Of a DNA stretch of 64,000 nt, positions 25,917 to 35,054 are shown piece after piece. The notes beneath the pieces are model-generated. The model saw only the letters and a list, made by a program, of their open reading frames with translations, was not told the origin of the DNA and made no database searches. Both the position numbers and the translations under genes were made by a program. Origin of the DNA: Tenacibaculum sp. (GTDB lineage: Bacteria > Bacteroidota > Bacteroidia > Flavobacteriales > Flavobacteriaceae). Position 1 is the first letter of the stretch, and every line of letters begins with the position of its first letter. The stretch lies in assembly GCA_022448525.1 (NCBI GenBank), contig JAKVCX010000006.1:1-64000 (forward strand), written 5' to 3'.

Positions 25917-25967
25917 AACAGCAAGCTTCCATTTAAAATACTTTTACTCTATAAAAAAAGAGTAAAT

Positions 25968-26840
25968 ATGGAATTAAAAGAAGTTGTTTTTTTGTTTGAA
26001 AATGCATCAATTATAAAGTATGTAGGATTATTTTTCATCTTTAATCTGAGTATCGTTTTCATTGAAATTATTGTTGATTTTTTCATTGCGAAGAAGAGAA
26101 GATGGAAAGATACCGGAGCTAATATTGTGATTTTTGGAATCAATCAATTACTCGAAAAAACAATTGTAGGAAGTATTGGTATTATTCTTTTGATTCCGTT
26201 TCAATGGTTATCTCTGTTTGAAATTCCAATGAACATCTGGACCTGGATTTTAGCGATTTTTGTTGCCGATTTCACCTATTATTGGATGCATAGATTAGAG
26301 CACGAACATAGAATTTTATGGGCGCATCACAGTGTGCATCATTCATCTGAAGATTATAATCTTACCATTTCAATGCGATTAAGTATCATAGAAGGATTGT
26401 TCGAATGGATTTTTCTAATTCCAATGATTTTGATTGGTTTTAGTCCATTTCAGGCGGTCGTTGGTTTGGTTTTGGTTGCACAATATCAAACTTGGATTCA
26501 CACAGAACATATTAAAAGTTTAGGTTGGTTAGATGAGGTTTTCAACACACCATCAACACATAGAGTTCATCATGGTTCTAACAGAAAATATTTAGATAAA
26601 AATTATGGAGGAATTTTAATTATATGGGATAAACTTTTCGGAACTTTTGAACGTGAAAAAGAAAAGGTAATTTATGGTTTAACGAAAAACATTAATACGA
26701 ATAACCCGTTAACCATCAACTTTATTGAATACCTCAATATTTGGAAAGAGGTTAAAAAGTGTAAAACAATAAAAGATAAATTCAGAATTGTATTTGGAAA
26801 CTTAATTTGGAAACCCGAATACTTCAAAAAGAATGATTAA
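25968..26840 (+). CDS. Sterol desaturase/fatty acid hydroxylase superfamily protein
   Basis: 290-residue integral membrane di-iron enzyme. Hydrophobic helices lie near residues 15-38, 60-80 and 87-105. The histidine clusters of the family are present: HRLEHE, HHSVHH and STHRVHHG with an additional NH-type site HTEHIK. Such enzymes hydroxylate or desaturate lipids, sterols or carotenoids using O2. The substrate is unknown. An operator shared with both AraC/GyrI genes is directly upstream. Confidence 0.9.
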   Translation: MELKEVVFLFENASIIKYVGLFFIFNLSIVFIEIIVDFFIAKKRRWKDTGANIVIFGINQLLEKTIVGSIGIILLIPFQWLSLFEIPMNIWTWILAIFVADFTYYWMHRLEHEHRILWAHHSVHHSSEDYNLTISMRLSIIEGLFEWIFLIPMILIGFSPFQAVVGLVLVAQYQTWIHTEHIKSLGWLDEVFNTPSTHRVHHGSNRKYLDKNYGGILIIWDKLFGTFEREKEKVIYGLTKNINTNNPLTINFIEYLNIWKEVKKCKTIKDKFRIVFGNLIWKPEYFKKND

Positions 26841-26898
26841 CGTAGGTTAGATATAAGTACTCAAGATGATCAAAATAGAGAGCCATGCAGATTGTAAA

Positions 26899-26989
26899 TA
26901 ATGCGTCATTGCGATTCCGAAACTTCGGAAGAAGCAATCTCACCTAGATTAAAAGATTACTTCGTCATTCTTCCTCGTAATGACATCTT
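26899..26989. repeat. Solitary copy of the CGTCATT/AATGACG intergenic repeat
   Basis: Contains GCGTCATTGCGATTCC, GAAGAAGCAATCTC and, inverted, GATTACTTCGTCATT with CTCGTAATGAC. It belongs to the same family as the array at 36968-38130. A frame running through it is translation of the repeat, not a gene. Confidence 0.75.
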
Positions 26990-27002
26990 TAAGTTATGTT
27001 TT

Positions 27003-27455
27003 TCAAATCAGCTTTTTTTCAAAACAAAGACTTTCTTCTATTCCAGCATATTGCCCATAGTTTTCCATCAATGTATATTTATTCTTTTTGTATAGACGAA
27101 CAGCTTCAACTTGTCGAATTCCGGTTTCTAGAATACATCTTTCAAAAGACAATTCTAAAGCCCATTTTTCAAGTTCAACTAAAACTTTTGATGCCATTCC
27201 TTTACCTCTAGATTTTTCTGAAGTAAACATCCTTTTGATTTCCATGGTTTTGGCATCAAAATGTTTTATTGCACCGCAAGCAACAGGGATATAATCTATA
27301 TAACCAACAATAACATATTTGATATTATCTAAGCCATTATACTGATTGTAAAAGTCATGATCATCGCCATCAGTAATAGCTAAAAAAGCATCGAGTTGTT
27401 TTACCAACTCGATAAAGTCTTTATTCTTAGAATCTGTTCGAATTAAGGAAATCAC
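27003..27455 (-). CDS. GNAT family N-acetyltransferase
   Basis: 150 residues. Motif A is seen in MEIKRMFTSEKSRGKGMASKVLVELEKWA and motif B in CILETGIRQVEAVRLYKKNKYTLMENYGQY. The start ATG overlaps the stop of the upstream enoyl-CoA hydratase gene by 4 bp, so the pair is co-transcribed. The substrate is unknown. Confidence 0.88.
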   Translation of the reverse strand: MISLIRTDSKNKDFIELVKQLDAFLAITDGDDHDFYNQYNGLDNIKYVIVGYIDYIPVACGAIKHFDAKTMEIKRMFTSEKSRGKGMASKVLVELEKWALELSFERCILETGIRQVEAVRLYKKNKYTLMENYGQYAGIEESLCFEKKLI

Positions 27456-28222
27456 TTTTTAAATTTTGCTAAGGCATTTTTAGTGAATTCAGAAAGTACT
27501 AGTTTACCAGAAGTTTCTGCTCGATCAATTAGTAAAGTATCCCAATGTTCTGTGCCTAACCATAAAGCTCTTTTCATTTCATCTAAAGCTTCAGGGTTGT
27601 ATGAAGCTAGCTTTTCAGCTAACAATTCTACTTCTGAATCTAATTCAGAAATTGACTCAAATACACGTGCATATAGTCCTTTATCTTTTGCCCAATATGC
27701 ATTTTTCCAACTAGTTGCATCTAATGTTAACTCTGCTAACCCGCTTACACCAACTTTGCGTTCTACAGCCGGAGCAATTACAAAAGGTCCAATTCCAATA
27801 GTTAATTCAGAAAGTTTAATGGAAGCTGCTTCTGTTGCTAACACATAATCACAAGCACCAGCTAAACCAACTCCACCACCTACAACTTTTCCTTGGATAC
27901 GACCAATAACTAATTTTGAACATTTACGCATTGCGTTGATAACATTGGCGAATCCAGAAAAGAAAGCTTTCCCATCTTCTAAATTATCAATTGCTACCAA
28001 TTCATCAAACGAAGCTCCAGCGCAAAAGGCACGTTCTCCTTCTGATTTTAAAATGATAACTGAAACGTTAGTATCATCAGAAAGCTTATCGAATTCTTTA
28101 GCTAATCTATCTAATAATTCACTTGGAAATGAATTACTTGCTGGATGTCCAAATTCAATTGTCGCTACTTTATTTTCAATTTTGGTATATAAACTCCCGT
28201 TGGGTCTTGTTGTTGTAGTCAT
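27452..28222 (-). CDS. Enoyl-CoA hydratase/isomerase family protein
   Basis: 256-residue crotonase-fold protein. The oxyanion-hole segments are ERAFCAGASFDELVAID and GKVVGGGVGLAGACDYVLATEAASIKLSEL. The catalytic-region sequence following (TIGIGPFVIAPAVERKVG) departs from classical hydratases, which carry Glu here, so the exact reaction is uncertain. It is the first gene of a two-gene operon with a GNAT gene. Confidence 0.88.
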   Translation of the reverse strand: MTTTTRPNGSLYTKIENKVATIEFGHPASNSFPSELLDRLAKEFDKLSDDTNVSVIILKSEGERAFCAGASFDELVAIDNLEDGKAFFSGFANVINAMRKCSKLVIGRIQGKVVGGGVGLAGACDYVLATEAASIKLSELTIGIGPFVIAPAVERKVGVSGLAELTLDATSWKNAYWAKDKGLYARVFESISELDSEVELLAEKLASYNPEALDEMKRALWLGTEHWDTLLIDRAETSGKLVLSEFTKNALAKFKK

Positions 28223-28272
28223 TATTTAGTTGTTTGTTCAAAAATAGTGGTAATTTTAATTTTTGAGAAATT

Positions 28273-28728
28273 ATGAATGATCAAAACATAAAAATTAAGT
28301 CAATTCAAGGAATCCCAAGTAACGAAGTCTTGAATGAGGTGTTGACCTTGTATACTTCTGTTTTTGAAGATGCGATAGTTGATTTTTTTATGGAAAGGAT
28401 TTCAACTAAAGAAGATGTAGTTTCCATAATTGCTTATAAAAATGAAGTTCCAGTTGGATTTAAAATTGGATACCGATACAATGAAAGTACTTTTTACAGT
28501 TGGGTTGGCGGTGTTTTATTGAACCATAGAAAAGAAGGAATTGCTAAACAACTAGCAGCAACACAAGAATCAATTGTAAAAGAAAAAGGATATACCAAAT
28601 TAAGAACAAAATCTATGAATCGATTTAAGCCTATGTTGATTTTGAATCTTAAAAATGGGTTTGATATTGTTCAAGTGTATACCAATGAAAAAGGGCAACA
28701 AAAGATTGTTTTTGAGAAGGAGATTTAA
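28273..28728 (+). CDS. GNAT family N-acetyltransferase
   Basis: 151 residues. VGGVLLNHRKEGIAKQLAATQESIVKEKGYTKLRTKSMNRFKPMLILNLKNGFDIVQVYTNEKG contains the acetyl-CoA loop and the typical C-terminal strand. It is divergent from the enoyl-CoA hydratase gene and overlaps the convergent MATE gene by 4 bp. The substrate is unknown. Confidence 0.83.
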   Translation: MNDQNIKIKSIQGIPSNEVLNEVLTLYTSVFEDAIVDFFMERISTKEDVVSIIAYKNEVPVGFKIGYRYNESTFYSWVGGVLLNHRKEGIAKQLAATQESIVKEKGYTKLRTKSMNRFKPMLILNLKNGFDIVQVYTNEKGQQKIVFEKEI

Positions 28729-30059
28729 TGTGTTTTAGCCAATGCTAAAAACTTCTTTCGAAATACTATAATTAAAGGTAAGCCACGAGCTATGATCCAA
28801 GCAAAGAACGCAATCCAAATTGCATATAATTTGTAATCCAAAGAATCCAAAAACAGCAGTGTTGGAATGAAGACAATTCCAGTTGTTACTAAAAGTAAAT
28901 TACGTAGATATTTCATTTCTCCCATTCCTTTAAACATCCCATCGTAGATAAAAGCTAAGGAGCAAAAAGGTTGCATAATTAATATAATCCAAAATGAAGT
29001 GTAGAAGGTGTCTAAAACTTCTTTTTCTTGTGTAAACAACCTTCCAATGGGTTCATACAGCAAAAAGCCAATAATAGCCATAACTACTCCTAAAGAAAAA
29101 CCATACAAAATCAATCTATTACCTAATGTTACTAAAGTTTTATATGCTTTAGCACCAAGTAATTTTCCCGATAAAATATTTCCAGCAGAAGAATATCCAT
29201 CAATTATAAATGCCCCCATAAGCCAAAGATTTAAACCAATGGTATATGCGGCAATATATTCGTTTCCGTATCCTGTTGCATAAGATGTACCAAAATATAA
29301 AGCTGTATTTAAAGCAATGGTTCTAATGAATAAGTTTAAAACCATATTTATAAATCGAGGTACTTCGTGATTAAATGGTAGGCTAAATTTTAGTGAAATG
29401 TTGGTCTTTTTGTACAGTAAAATCAGTGAGATTACAGCCATAATAATTTGTGCAATTACACTTGCATAAGCTGCTCCTTGTATGTGCATTGCAGGAATGT
29501 AACCTTCAATTCCGTATACTAAAACAATATCTAAAACAATATTTACTACCGTTCCAATAATAGCAATAATCATTGGATAATAGGTGTTTTGTAATCCTCT
29601 AAAGGTTCCGTAAACAGCTATAGTAAATAAGGTAAACGGAAATCCAAAAACTCGAATTTTATAATAATCAACGGAATACTCTAAAACCTGACCAGAAGCA
29701 TTGTAAAACTCGAAGATTTCTTTGGCAAAGGGGTAACTAAGCGCAAGTATTAATATACTTGTTGATACAATAATTAAGGTAGCTTGGGCAGGAAGATTTT
29801 TAATTTTATTTAGTTTTTGTGCGCCAACATATTGAGATACAATGGAAGAAATTCCGCTACGAGTTTGTCCAAAAACCCAAATTAACATAGAAAGAAAAGC
29901 ACCAACAATACCAATGGCAGCAATACTTTCAGTAGCATTTTCTTGAATGTTACCAATAATGGCTAAATCTGTGGTAGAAAGCAGAGGTTCAGCAACACCA
30001 GTTATTAATGCTGGAATAGCTAATTTATTTATGTAATTAAAACTGATATCGTGTTGCAT
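28725..30059 (-). CDS. MATE family efflux transporter
   Basis: 444 residues with about 12 transmembrane helices. The start chosen is ATG at 30059 (MQHDISFNYINKLAIPALITG); a TTG four codons upstream is possible. NorM/DinF-type features are PALITGVAEPLLSTTDLAIIGN in the first helix pair and QTRSGISSIVSQYVGAQKL. DinF-like MATE pumps export drugs or oxidants using Na+ or H+. The substrate is unknown. Confidence 0.92.
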   Translation of the reverse strand: MQHDISFNYINKLAIPALITGVAEPLLSTTDLAIIGNIQENATESIAAIGIVGAFLSMLIWVFGQTRSGISSIVSQYVGAQKLNKIKNLPAQATLIIVSTSILILALSYPFAKEIFEFYNASGQVLEYSVDYYKIRVFGFPFTLFTIAVYGTFRGLQNTYYPMIIAIIGTVVNIVLDIVLVYGIEGYIPAMHIQGAAYASVIAQIIMAVISLILLYKKTNISLKFSLPFNHEVPRFINMVLNLFIRTIALNTALYFGTSYATGYGNEYIAAYTIGLNLWLMGAFIIDGYSSAGNILSGKLLGAKAYKTLVTLGNRLILYGFSLGVVMAIIGFLLYEPIGRLFTQEKEVLDTFYTSFWIILIMQPFCSLAFIYDGMFKGMGEMKYLRNLLLVTTGIVFIPTLLFLDSLDYKLYAIWIAFFAWIIARGLPLIIVFRKKFLALAKTH

Positions 30060-30149
30060 AATAGTTAACAAAAATAACCATTATAAATCTCGAAAGATGT
30101 TTTTAAAATGAATTGTTTTCTTGTTTACAATAAGAAAAAAACTTTATTA

Positions 30150-30533
30150 CTAAGCGCAATTACCGCATTTTCCAGTGAGGAATACAGTTGCGTTTTCTAT
30201 AATATGATTTTCTACATTTGGGATAGAAATTTCTACAGATAAACAAGTTACTTTTTTACAATCAGTACATTGAAAATGAGGATGGATATCATTATGATGT
30301 TTAGAGGAACAACTTGTACATTTTGCATACCATTTAATTCCTTCTTTTCCCATAAAAGAATGAATAATTCCATCATTTTCTAAACGATCTAAAACTCTGT
30401 ATACAGTAGTTTTATTCATTTCTTCATTTAGTTGAGCGACTAAATCAACTGCAGAAATAGCTGAAACTCCTGGCTCAAATAAACTTAATAATCTTTTTAC
30501 TGCTTTTGTTTTTCTAATTACCCCCATAATCAA
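30150..30533 (-). CDS. Fur-family transcriptional regulator (Zur-like)
   Basis: 127 residues. The winged helix is SAVDLVAQLNEEMNKTTVYRVLDRLENDGIIHSF. Metal-site residues follow: CTSCSSKHHNDIHPHFQCTDCKKVTCL and a C-terminal CGNC. The C-x2-C pairs and HHNDIHPH are typical of the family; zinc sensing is suggested by context. An inverted repeat GCAAC-TTT-GTTGC lies just upstream, between this gene and the divergent MerC gene, and overlaps the likely -33 region of that gene. Confidence 0.9.
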   Translation of the reverse strand: MIMGVIRKTKAVKRLLSLFEPGVSAISAVDLVAQLNEEMNKTTVYRVLDRLENDGIIHSFMGKEGIKWYAKCTSCSSKHHNDIHPHFQCTDCKKVTCLSVEISIPNVENHIIENATVFLTGKCGNCA

Positions 30534-30537
30534 TAAC

Positions 30538-30550
30538 GCAACTTTGTTGC
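30538..30550. promoter_or_regulatory. Probable Fur/Zur operator GCAAC-N3-GTTGC
   Basis: A perfect inverted repeat 5 bp upstream of the Fur start codon. Its right arm contains the TTG that would be the -33 element for the TACTTTTG box at 30567-30574 driving the MerC gene. Confidence 0.55.
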
Positions 30551-30566
30551 AAATAAAAAATTAGTG

Positions 30567-30574
30567 TACTTTTG
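30567..30574 (+). promoter_or_regulatory. -7 box TACTTTTG for MerC-folE
   Basis: TAnnTTTG match; a TTG 17 bp upstream lies inside the operator. Confidence 0.5.
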
Positions 30575-30603
30575 TTGTTTCAAAATACTAAATTAAGAAA
30601 TCA

Positions 30604-30996
30604 ATGGTACTGAAGCAAAAGTCAGACACGTTAGGAGCTTTATCAAGCGGTTTATGTTTGGTGCATTGTGTATTCACACCGTTTTTATTTGTTATTCAAT
30701 CTCACGCTGCATGTTGTAGTCATGAAGAGATTCCTTTTTGGTGGAAGAGTATTGATGTTTTGTTTTTAATTATTTCATTTTTTGCTATTTACAAATCAGT
30801 TCAATCTACTTCTAAATTATGGATGAAATATGCGATGTGGATTACTTGGTTGGCATTGAGTTTAATTATACTTAATGAGCATTTAAGTTGGATTTCTTTA
30901 GTGGAGGAAATTATTTATATACCATCTTTAACACTAGTATTATTACACATATACAATAGTAAATATTGTCAGTGTGCAAATGAAACATATTGTTAG
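30604..30996 (+). CDS. MerC domain-containing membrane protein
   Basis: 130 residues, four hydrophobic helices. The N-terminus SDTLGALSSGLCLVHCVFTPFLFVIQSHAACC matches the MerC family of small metal-transport proteins, with Cys in the first helix and a Cys/His pair in AACCSHEE. The C-terminus has further Cys (KYCQCANETYC). It is divergent from the Fur/Zur-like gene across a shared operator and is followed 22 bp later by folE. A role in zinc or other metal uptake is inferred. Confidence 0.85.
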   Translation: MVLKQKSDTLGALSSGLCLVHCVFTPFLFVIQSHAACCSHEEIPFWWKSIDVLFLIISFFAIYKSVQSTSKLWMKYAMWITWLALSLIILNEHLSWISLVEEIIYIPSLTLVLLHIYNSKYCQCANETYC

Positions 30997-31018
30997 GAAA
31001 CAAAAAACACATTTTATA

Positions 31019-31678
31019 ATGGAGAAACATGATCATATTGGAGATAACCATATTTCAACAAGTGTTGAAACACCAATGGTACCAAATGCTTTTGATAAAT
31101 CTGACGATGAGAAAATTGCAAATATTCAAGGGTATTTTTCAAAAATCATGGAAGAGCTAGGTTTAGATTTAACTGATGACAGCCTTTCAGGAACTCCTTA
31201 TCGTTTTGCCAAAATGTATGTAAAAGAATTGTTTTACGGTTTAAATCCTGTTAATAGACCAAAAGCTTCTACTTTTGAAAACAAGTATGGATATGGTAAA
31301 ATGTTAGTGGAACAAAATATTACCATTGATTCTTCATGCGAACATCATTTTCTTCCAATTACAGGTTATGCCCATGTAGGTTATATTCCAAAAGATAGAG
31401 TGATTGGACTTTCGAAAATCAACAGATTGGTAGATTATTATTCTCACAGACCACAAGTACAAGAGCGTTTATGCTTACAAATTCTAAAAGATTTACAAGA
31501 AACGTTAGGAACTGAAGATGTAATAGTATTGGTGAATGCCAAGCATTTATGTGTTTCTTCACGTGGAATTAAAGACAAGAATAGCTATACAACAACTATA
31601 GAATACGGAGGAAGTTTCAACGATTTAGCCGTTCGTAACGAGTTCTTTAAAATTTGTGAGTTCGAAAATAGAGAGTAG
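31019..31678 (+). CDS. folE: GTP cyclohydrolase I
   Basis: Converts GTP to 7,8-dihydroneopterin triphosphate, first step of folate and pterin synthesis. The start is ATG at 31019 (MEKHDHIGDN); an earlier ATG overlaps the MerC gene. 220 residues. Zinc ligands are in SSCEHHFLPITG and KHLCVSSRGI, and VIGLSKINRLVDYYSHRPQVQERL is the family signature. It is the second gene of the MerC operon, suggesting metal-dependent control of this zinc enzyme. It supplies the precursor for QueD. Confidence 0.95.
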   Translation: MEKHDHIGDNHISTSVETPMVPNAFDKSDDEKIANIQGYFSKIMEELGLDLTDDSLSGTPYRFAKMYVKELFYGLNPVNRPKASTFENKYGYGKMLVEQNITIDSSCEHHFLPITGYAHVGYIPKDRVIGLSKINRLVDYYSHRPQVQERLCLQILKDLQETLGTEDVIVLVNAKHLCVSSRGIKDKNSYTTTIEYGGSFNDLAVRNEFFKICEFENRE

Positions 31679-31685
31679 ATATTCT

Positions 31686-31781
31686 GGTCATTCCGAAGGA
31701 GTGAAATGGATGAAGGAATCTTTGAATTAAAATTAATAGTAAGGAGATTGCTTCTTTCATTCTTCAATCGCAATGACATTT
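31686..31781. repeat. Degenerate intergenic repeat related to the 37-kb array
   Basis: GGTCATTCCGAAGG, GAAGGAATCT and, inverted, GAGATTGCTTCTTTC with CGCAATGACATT. The halves are diverged copies of the repeat ends. Confidence 0.6.
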
Positions 31782-31787
31782 TAGAAT

Positions 31788-34397
31788 TTACTTCTTCACC
31801 AACATTCTCTTAATTTCATTCAATTTCATTAATGCTTCAATTGGCGTTAACGTATCGATATTTGTAGTTAAAATTTCTTCTCTAATATCTTCTAATAAAG
31901 GATCATCTAATTGGAAGAAACTCATTTGCATTTCTTGATTTTGAACATCTTTTAAAGTTTCTTCAACTTCCTTGTGTGAGTGACTTTCTTCTAATTGTTT
32001 CAAAATTTTATTGGCTCTGTGAATAACCCGATTTGGCATTCCTGCAAGCTTTGCAACATGAATTCCAAAGCTATGATTACTTCCACCAGCAACCAATTTA
32101 CGTAAGAATATAATACTGTCTTTTAGTTCTTTAACAGAAACATTAAAGTTTTTTACGCGCTCAAAAGTTGTTGTCATTTCATTTAACTCATGGTAATGCG
32201 TTGCAAATAAGGTTTTCGCTTTTGCTGGGTGCTCATGTAAATATTCTGCTATGGCCCAAGCAATTGAAATTCCATCATAAGTAGAAGTACCACGACCAAT
32301 TTCATCTAATAAAACTAAACTACGATCTGAGATGTTATTTAAAATAGAAGCCGTTTCATTCATTTCTACCATGAATGTAGATTCTCCCATTGATATATTA
32401 TCACTGGCACCAACTCTGGTAAATATTTTATCTACAATTCCAATTCGAGCTTGCTGTGCAGGAACATAACTTCCCATTTGAGCTAATAAAACAATTAAAG
32501 CAGTTTGACGAAGAATCGCAGATTTACCCGACATGTTTGGTCCGGTAATCATAATAATTTGTTGCTGACTGCGATTTAAAACTACATCATTTGCAATATA
32601 TTCTTCACCAATTGGAAGTTGTTTTTCAATTACAGGATGACGACCATTTTTAATTTCAATATCTGTTGTTTCATCAACTGTTGGTCGAACATAATTATTG
32701 TCAATTGCCAGTTTAGCAAATGATAATAAACAATCTATTTTAGCAATGGTTTGTGCGTTTTCTTGAATTGGCTGAACAAAGTCAATAATATATTGAACTA
32801 GTTTCCCAAACAATTCAACTTCCAAAGTCTGAATTTTTTCTTCAGCTCCTAGAATTTTTGTTTCGTATTCTTTTAGTTCTTCAGTGATATAACGTTCTGC
32901 GTTTACTAACGTTTGTTTTCTAATCCAATCTTCAGGAACCTTATCTTTATGAGTATTTCTTACTTCTATATAGTAACCAAAAACATTATTAAAGGCAATT
33001 TTTAATGTTGGAATCCCTGTTCGTTCCGTTTCACGAGCCAACATATTATCTAAATATTCTTTTCCAGAATTTGCGATACTTCTAAGCTCATCTAGTTCTT
33101 CTGAAACTCCACTAGCAATTGCATTTCCTTTATTAATATTTACGGGAGCATCTTCAAAAACAGTAGTGTTTATTTTTTCAATTAAATCCTCACAATTGTG
33201 TAATTGATTTCCAAGGATTTTAACTGCGGCATTTTTAGTGTTTTCAGCAGCAGTTTTAATTGGTAAAATAGCTTTTAAAGAATTCTTAAGCAATACAACT
33301 TCTCTTGGTGATACTTTTCCTGTGGCTACTTTAGAAACCAATCGTTCGATATCAGAAATCTGTTTTAATTGATACGAAACAGTTTCAAAGAAATCATCAC
33401 TGTCAATTAAGAATTTAACCAATTCATGACGATCTTTTATTTGTTCCAAATTTTTAAGTGGTAAAGCCAACCAACGTTTTAATAAACGTCCTCCCATTGG
33501 AGAAATCGTTTTATCAATAACATCAAGTAGTGAAACGGAGTTTACAGAATTTCCACCGTACAATTCTAAATTACGAACGGTAAAACGATCCATCCAAATG
33601 TAATTGTCTTCAGCAATTCTATTAATTCGTTGAATGTGTTCAATTCTGTTATGCTGTGTTTCCGATAAATAATACATAACAGCACCAGCCGCTACAACAC
33701 CATAAGAAATATCTTCAACACCAAATCCTTTTAAGTTTTTTACTTTAAAATGTGAAGTTAAAGTTTCATAACCGTAGTCTTTTTGAAAGACCCAATCTTC
33801 TAAATAAAATGTATGAAAACGGTTCGTGAATTGTTCAAGAAAACGTTGTTTATATTGTTTTTGAACTAAAACCTCACTTGGAGAAAAGTTTTGTAATAAT
33901 TTGTCAATGTAAGATTCATTTCCTTGCGCAACTAAAAATTCTCCTGTTGAAACATCTAAGAAAGAAACACCAATTTGCTTCTTATCAAAATGAATAGCTG
34001 CTAGGAAATTATTGGTTTTCGATTGTAAAACTTCATCGTTTAAAGAAACTCCTGGAGTGACCAATTCGGTAACACCACGTTTTACAATTTTCTTAGTCAT
34101 CTTTGGATCTTCTAATTGATCACAAATAGCAACACGATGTCCTGCTTTTACTAACTTAGGCAAATATGTATTTAAAGAATGATGCGGAAAACCAGCTAAA
34201 GCTGTTTCACTTTCACTTCCATTTCCTCTTTTGGTTAAAACAATTCCTAAAACTTCTGATGCTTTTATAGCATCTTCTCCAAAGGTTTCATAAAAATCAC
34301 CCACGCGAAATAGCAACATCGCATCCGGATATTTTGCTTTAATTCCGTTGTACTGTTGCATTAGTGGAGTTACCTTTTTTGCCTTTGTTTTTGCCAA
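31788..34397 (-). CDS. mutS: DNA mismatch repair protein MutS
   Basis: Mismatch recognition ATPase. Domain I has the mismatch-binding Phe/Glu motif in [10 protein letters not shown]; the core and clamp follow; the ATPase carries Walker [14 protein letters not shown] and Walker [14 protein letters not shown]. The C-terminus ends with [15 protein letters not shown]. The start chosen is TTG at 34397, giving [20 protein letters not shown]. The ATG at 34442 would add 15 atypical residues, and a -7-like box (TATCTTCG) lies between the two. Confidence 0.96.
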   Translation of the reverse strand: MAKTKAKKVTPLMQQYNGIKAKYPDAMLLFRVGDFYETFGEDAIKASEVLGIVLTKRGNGSESETALAGFPHHSLNTYLPKLVKAGHRVAICDQLEDPKMTKKIVKRGVTELVTPGVSLNDEVLQSKTNNFLAAIHFDKKQIGVSFLDVSTGEFLVAQGNESYIDKLLQNFSPSEVLVQKQYKQRFLEQFTNRFHTFYLEDWVFQKDYGYETLTSHFKVKNLKGFGVEDISYGVVAAGAVMYYLSETQHNRIEHIQRINRIAEDNYIWMDRFTVRNLELYGGNSVNSVSLLDVIDKTISPMGGRLLKRWLALPLKNLEQIKDRHELVKFLIDSDDFFETVSYQLKQISDIERLVSKVATGKVSPREVVLLKNSLKAILPIKTAAENTKNAAVKILGNQLHNCEDLIEKINTTVFEDAPVNINKGNAIASGVSEELDELRSIANSGKEYLDNMLARETERTGIPTLKIAFNNVFGYYIEVRNTHKDKVPEDWIRKQTLVNAERYITEELKEYETKILGAEEKIQTLEVELFGKLVQYIIDFVQPIQENAQTIAKIDCLLSFAKLAIDNNYVRPTVDETTDIEIKNGRHPVIEKQLPIGEEYIANDVVLNRSQQQIIMITGPNMSGKSAILRQTALIVLLAQMGSYVPAQQARIGIVDKIFTRVGASDNISMGESTFMVEMNETASILNNISDRSLVLLDEIGRGTSTYDGISIAWAIAEYLHEHPAKAKTLFATHYHELNEMTTTFERVKNFNVSVKELKDSIIFLRKLVAGGSNHSFGIHVAKLAGMPNRVIHRANKILKQLEESHSHKEVEETLKDVQNQEMQMSFFQLDDPLLEDIREEILTTNIDTLTPIEALMKLNEIKRMLVKK

Positions 34398-34523
34398 GTT
34401 TATAGATTTTAAGTTAGTTTTGCGAAGATAGAAAAAAGTCATTAGGGAACAGTTTTCAGTGAACAGTTTATAAGTTTTAAATGTGATTACTGACCACTAA
34501 GAATTAAAATACTACAACGAAAC

Positions 34524-35054
34524 ATGCGTAAACTAAGAAACAATGAGTTAGGAAGAATTTCAGTAGATGAGTTTAAAGAAGCAGAAAAAACTCCAATAAT
34601 TGTAGTACTTGATAATATTCGAAGTTTAAATAATGTAGGTTCAGTTTTTAGAACTTCTGATGCTTTTTTAATTGAGAAGATCTATTTATGTGGAATTACA
34701 GCCACACCTCCGAATAAAGAAATTCATAAAACAGCTTTAGGTGCAACCGAATCGGTAAATTGGGAATATGTTGAAGATACGATACCTTTAATTCATAAAC
34801 TTAAAGAAGATGGTGTAAAAGTATTTTCTATTGAACAGGCTGATAATAGTACAATGCTTGATGAGCTTTCTGTTTCAAAAGAAGAAAAGTATGCTGTTGT
34901 TTTTGGAAATGAGGTAAAAGGTGTTCAGCAAGAAGTAGTAAATGCATCTGATAATTGTATTGAAATTCCTCAATTAGGTACAAAACACTCCTTAAATATT
35001 TCTGTAAGTTGTGGTGTTGTTCTTTGGGACTTATTTGTAAAACTTAGAAAATAA
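34524..35054 (+). CDS. TrmH/SpoU-family RNA methyltransferase
   Basis: 176 residues with the SPOUT trefoil-knot fold. Motif 1 is DNIRSLNNVGSVFRTSDAF, motif 2 AVVFGNEVKGVQQEV and motif 3 IEIPQLGTKHSLNISVSCGVVLWDL. Such enzymes 2'-O-methylate tRNA or rRNA ribose with SAM. It lacks the N-terminal extension of larger rRNA methylases. It overlaps the following kinase gene by 1 bp. Confidence 0.92.
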   Translation: MRKLRNNELGRISVDEFKEAEKTPIIVVLDNIRSLNNVGSVFRTSDAFLIEKIYLCGITATPPNKEIHKTALGATESVNWEYVEDTIPLIHKLKEDGVKVFSIEQADNSTMLDELSVSKEEKYAVVFGNEVKGVQQEVVNASDNCIEIPQLGTKHSLNISVSCGVVLWDLFVKLRK

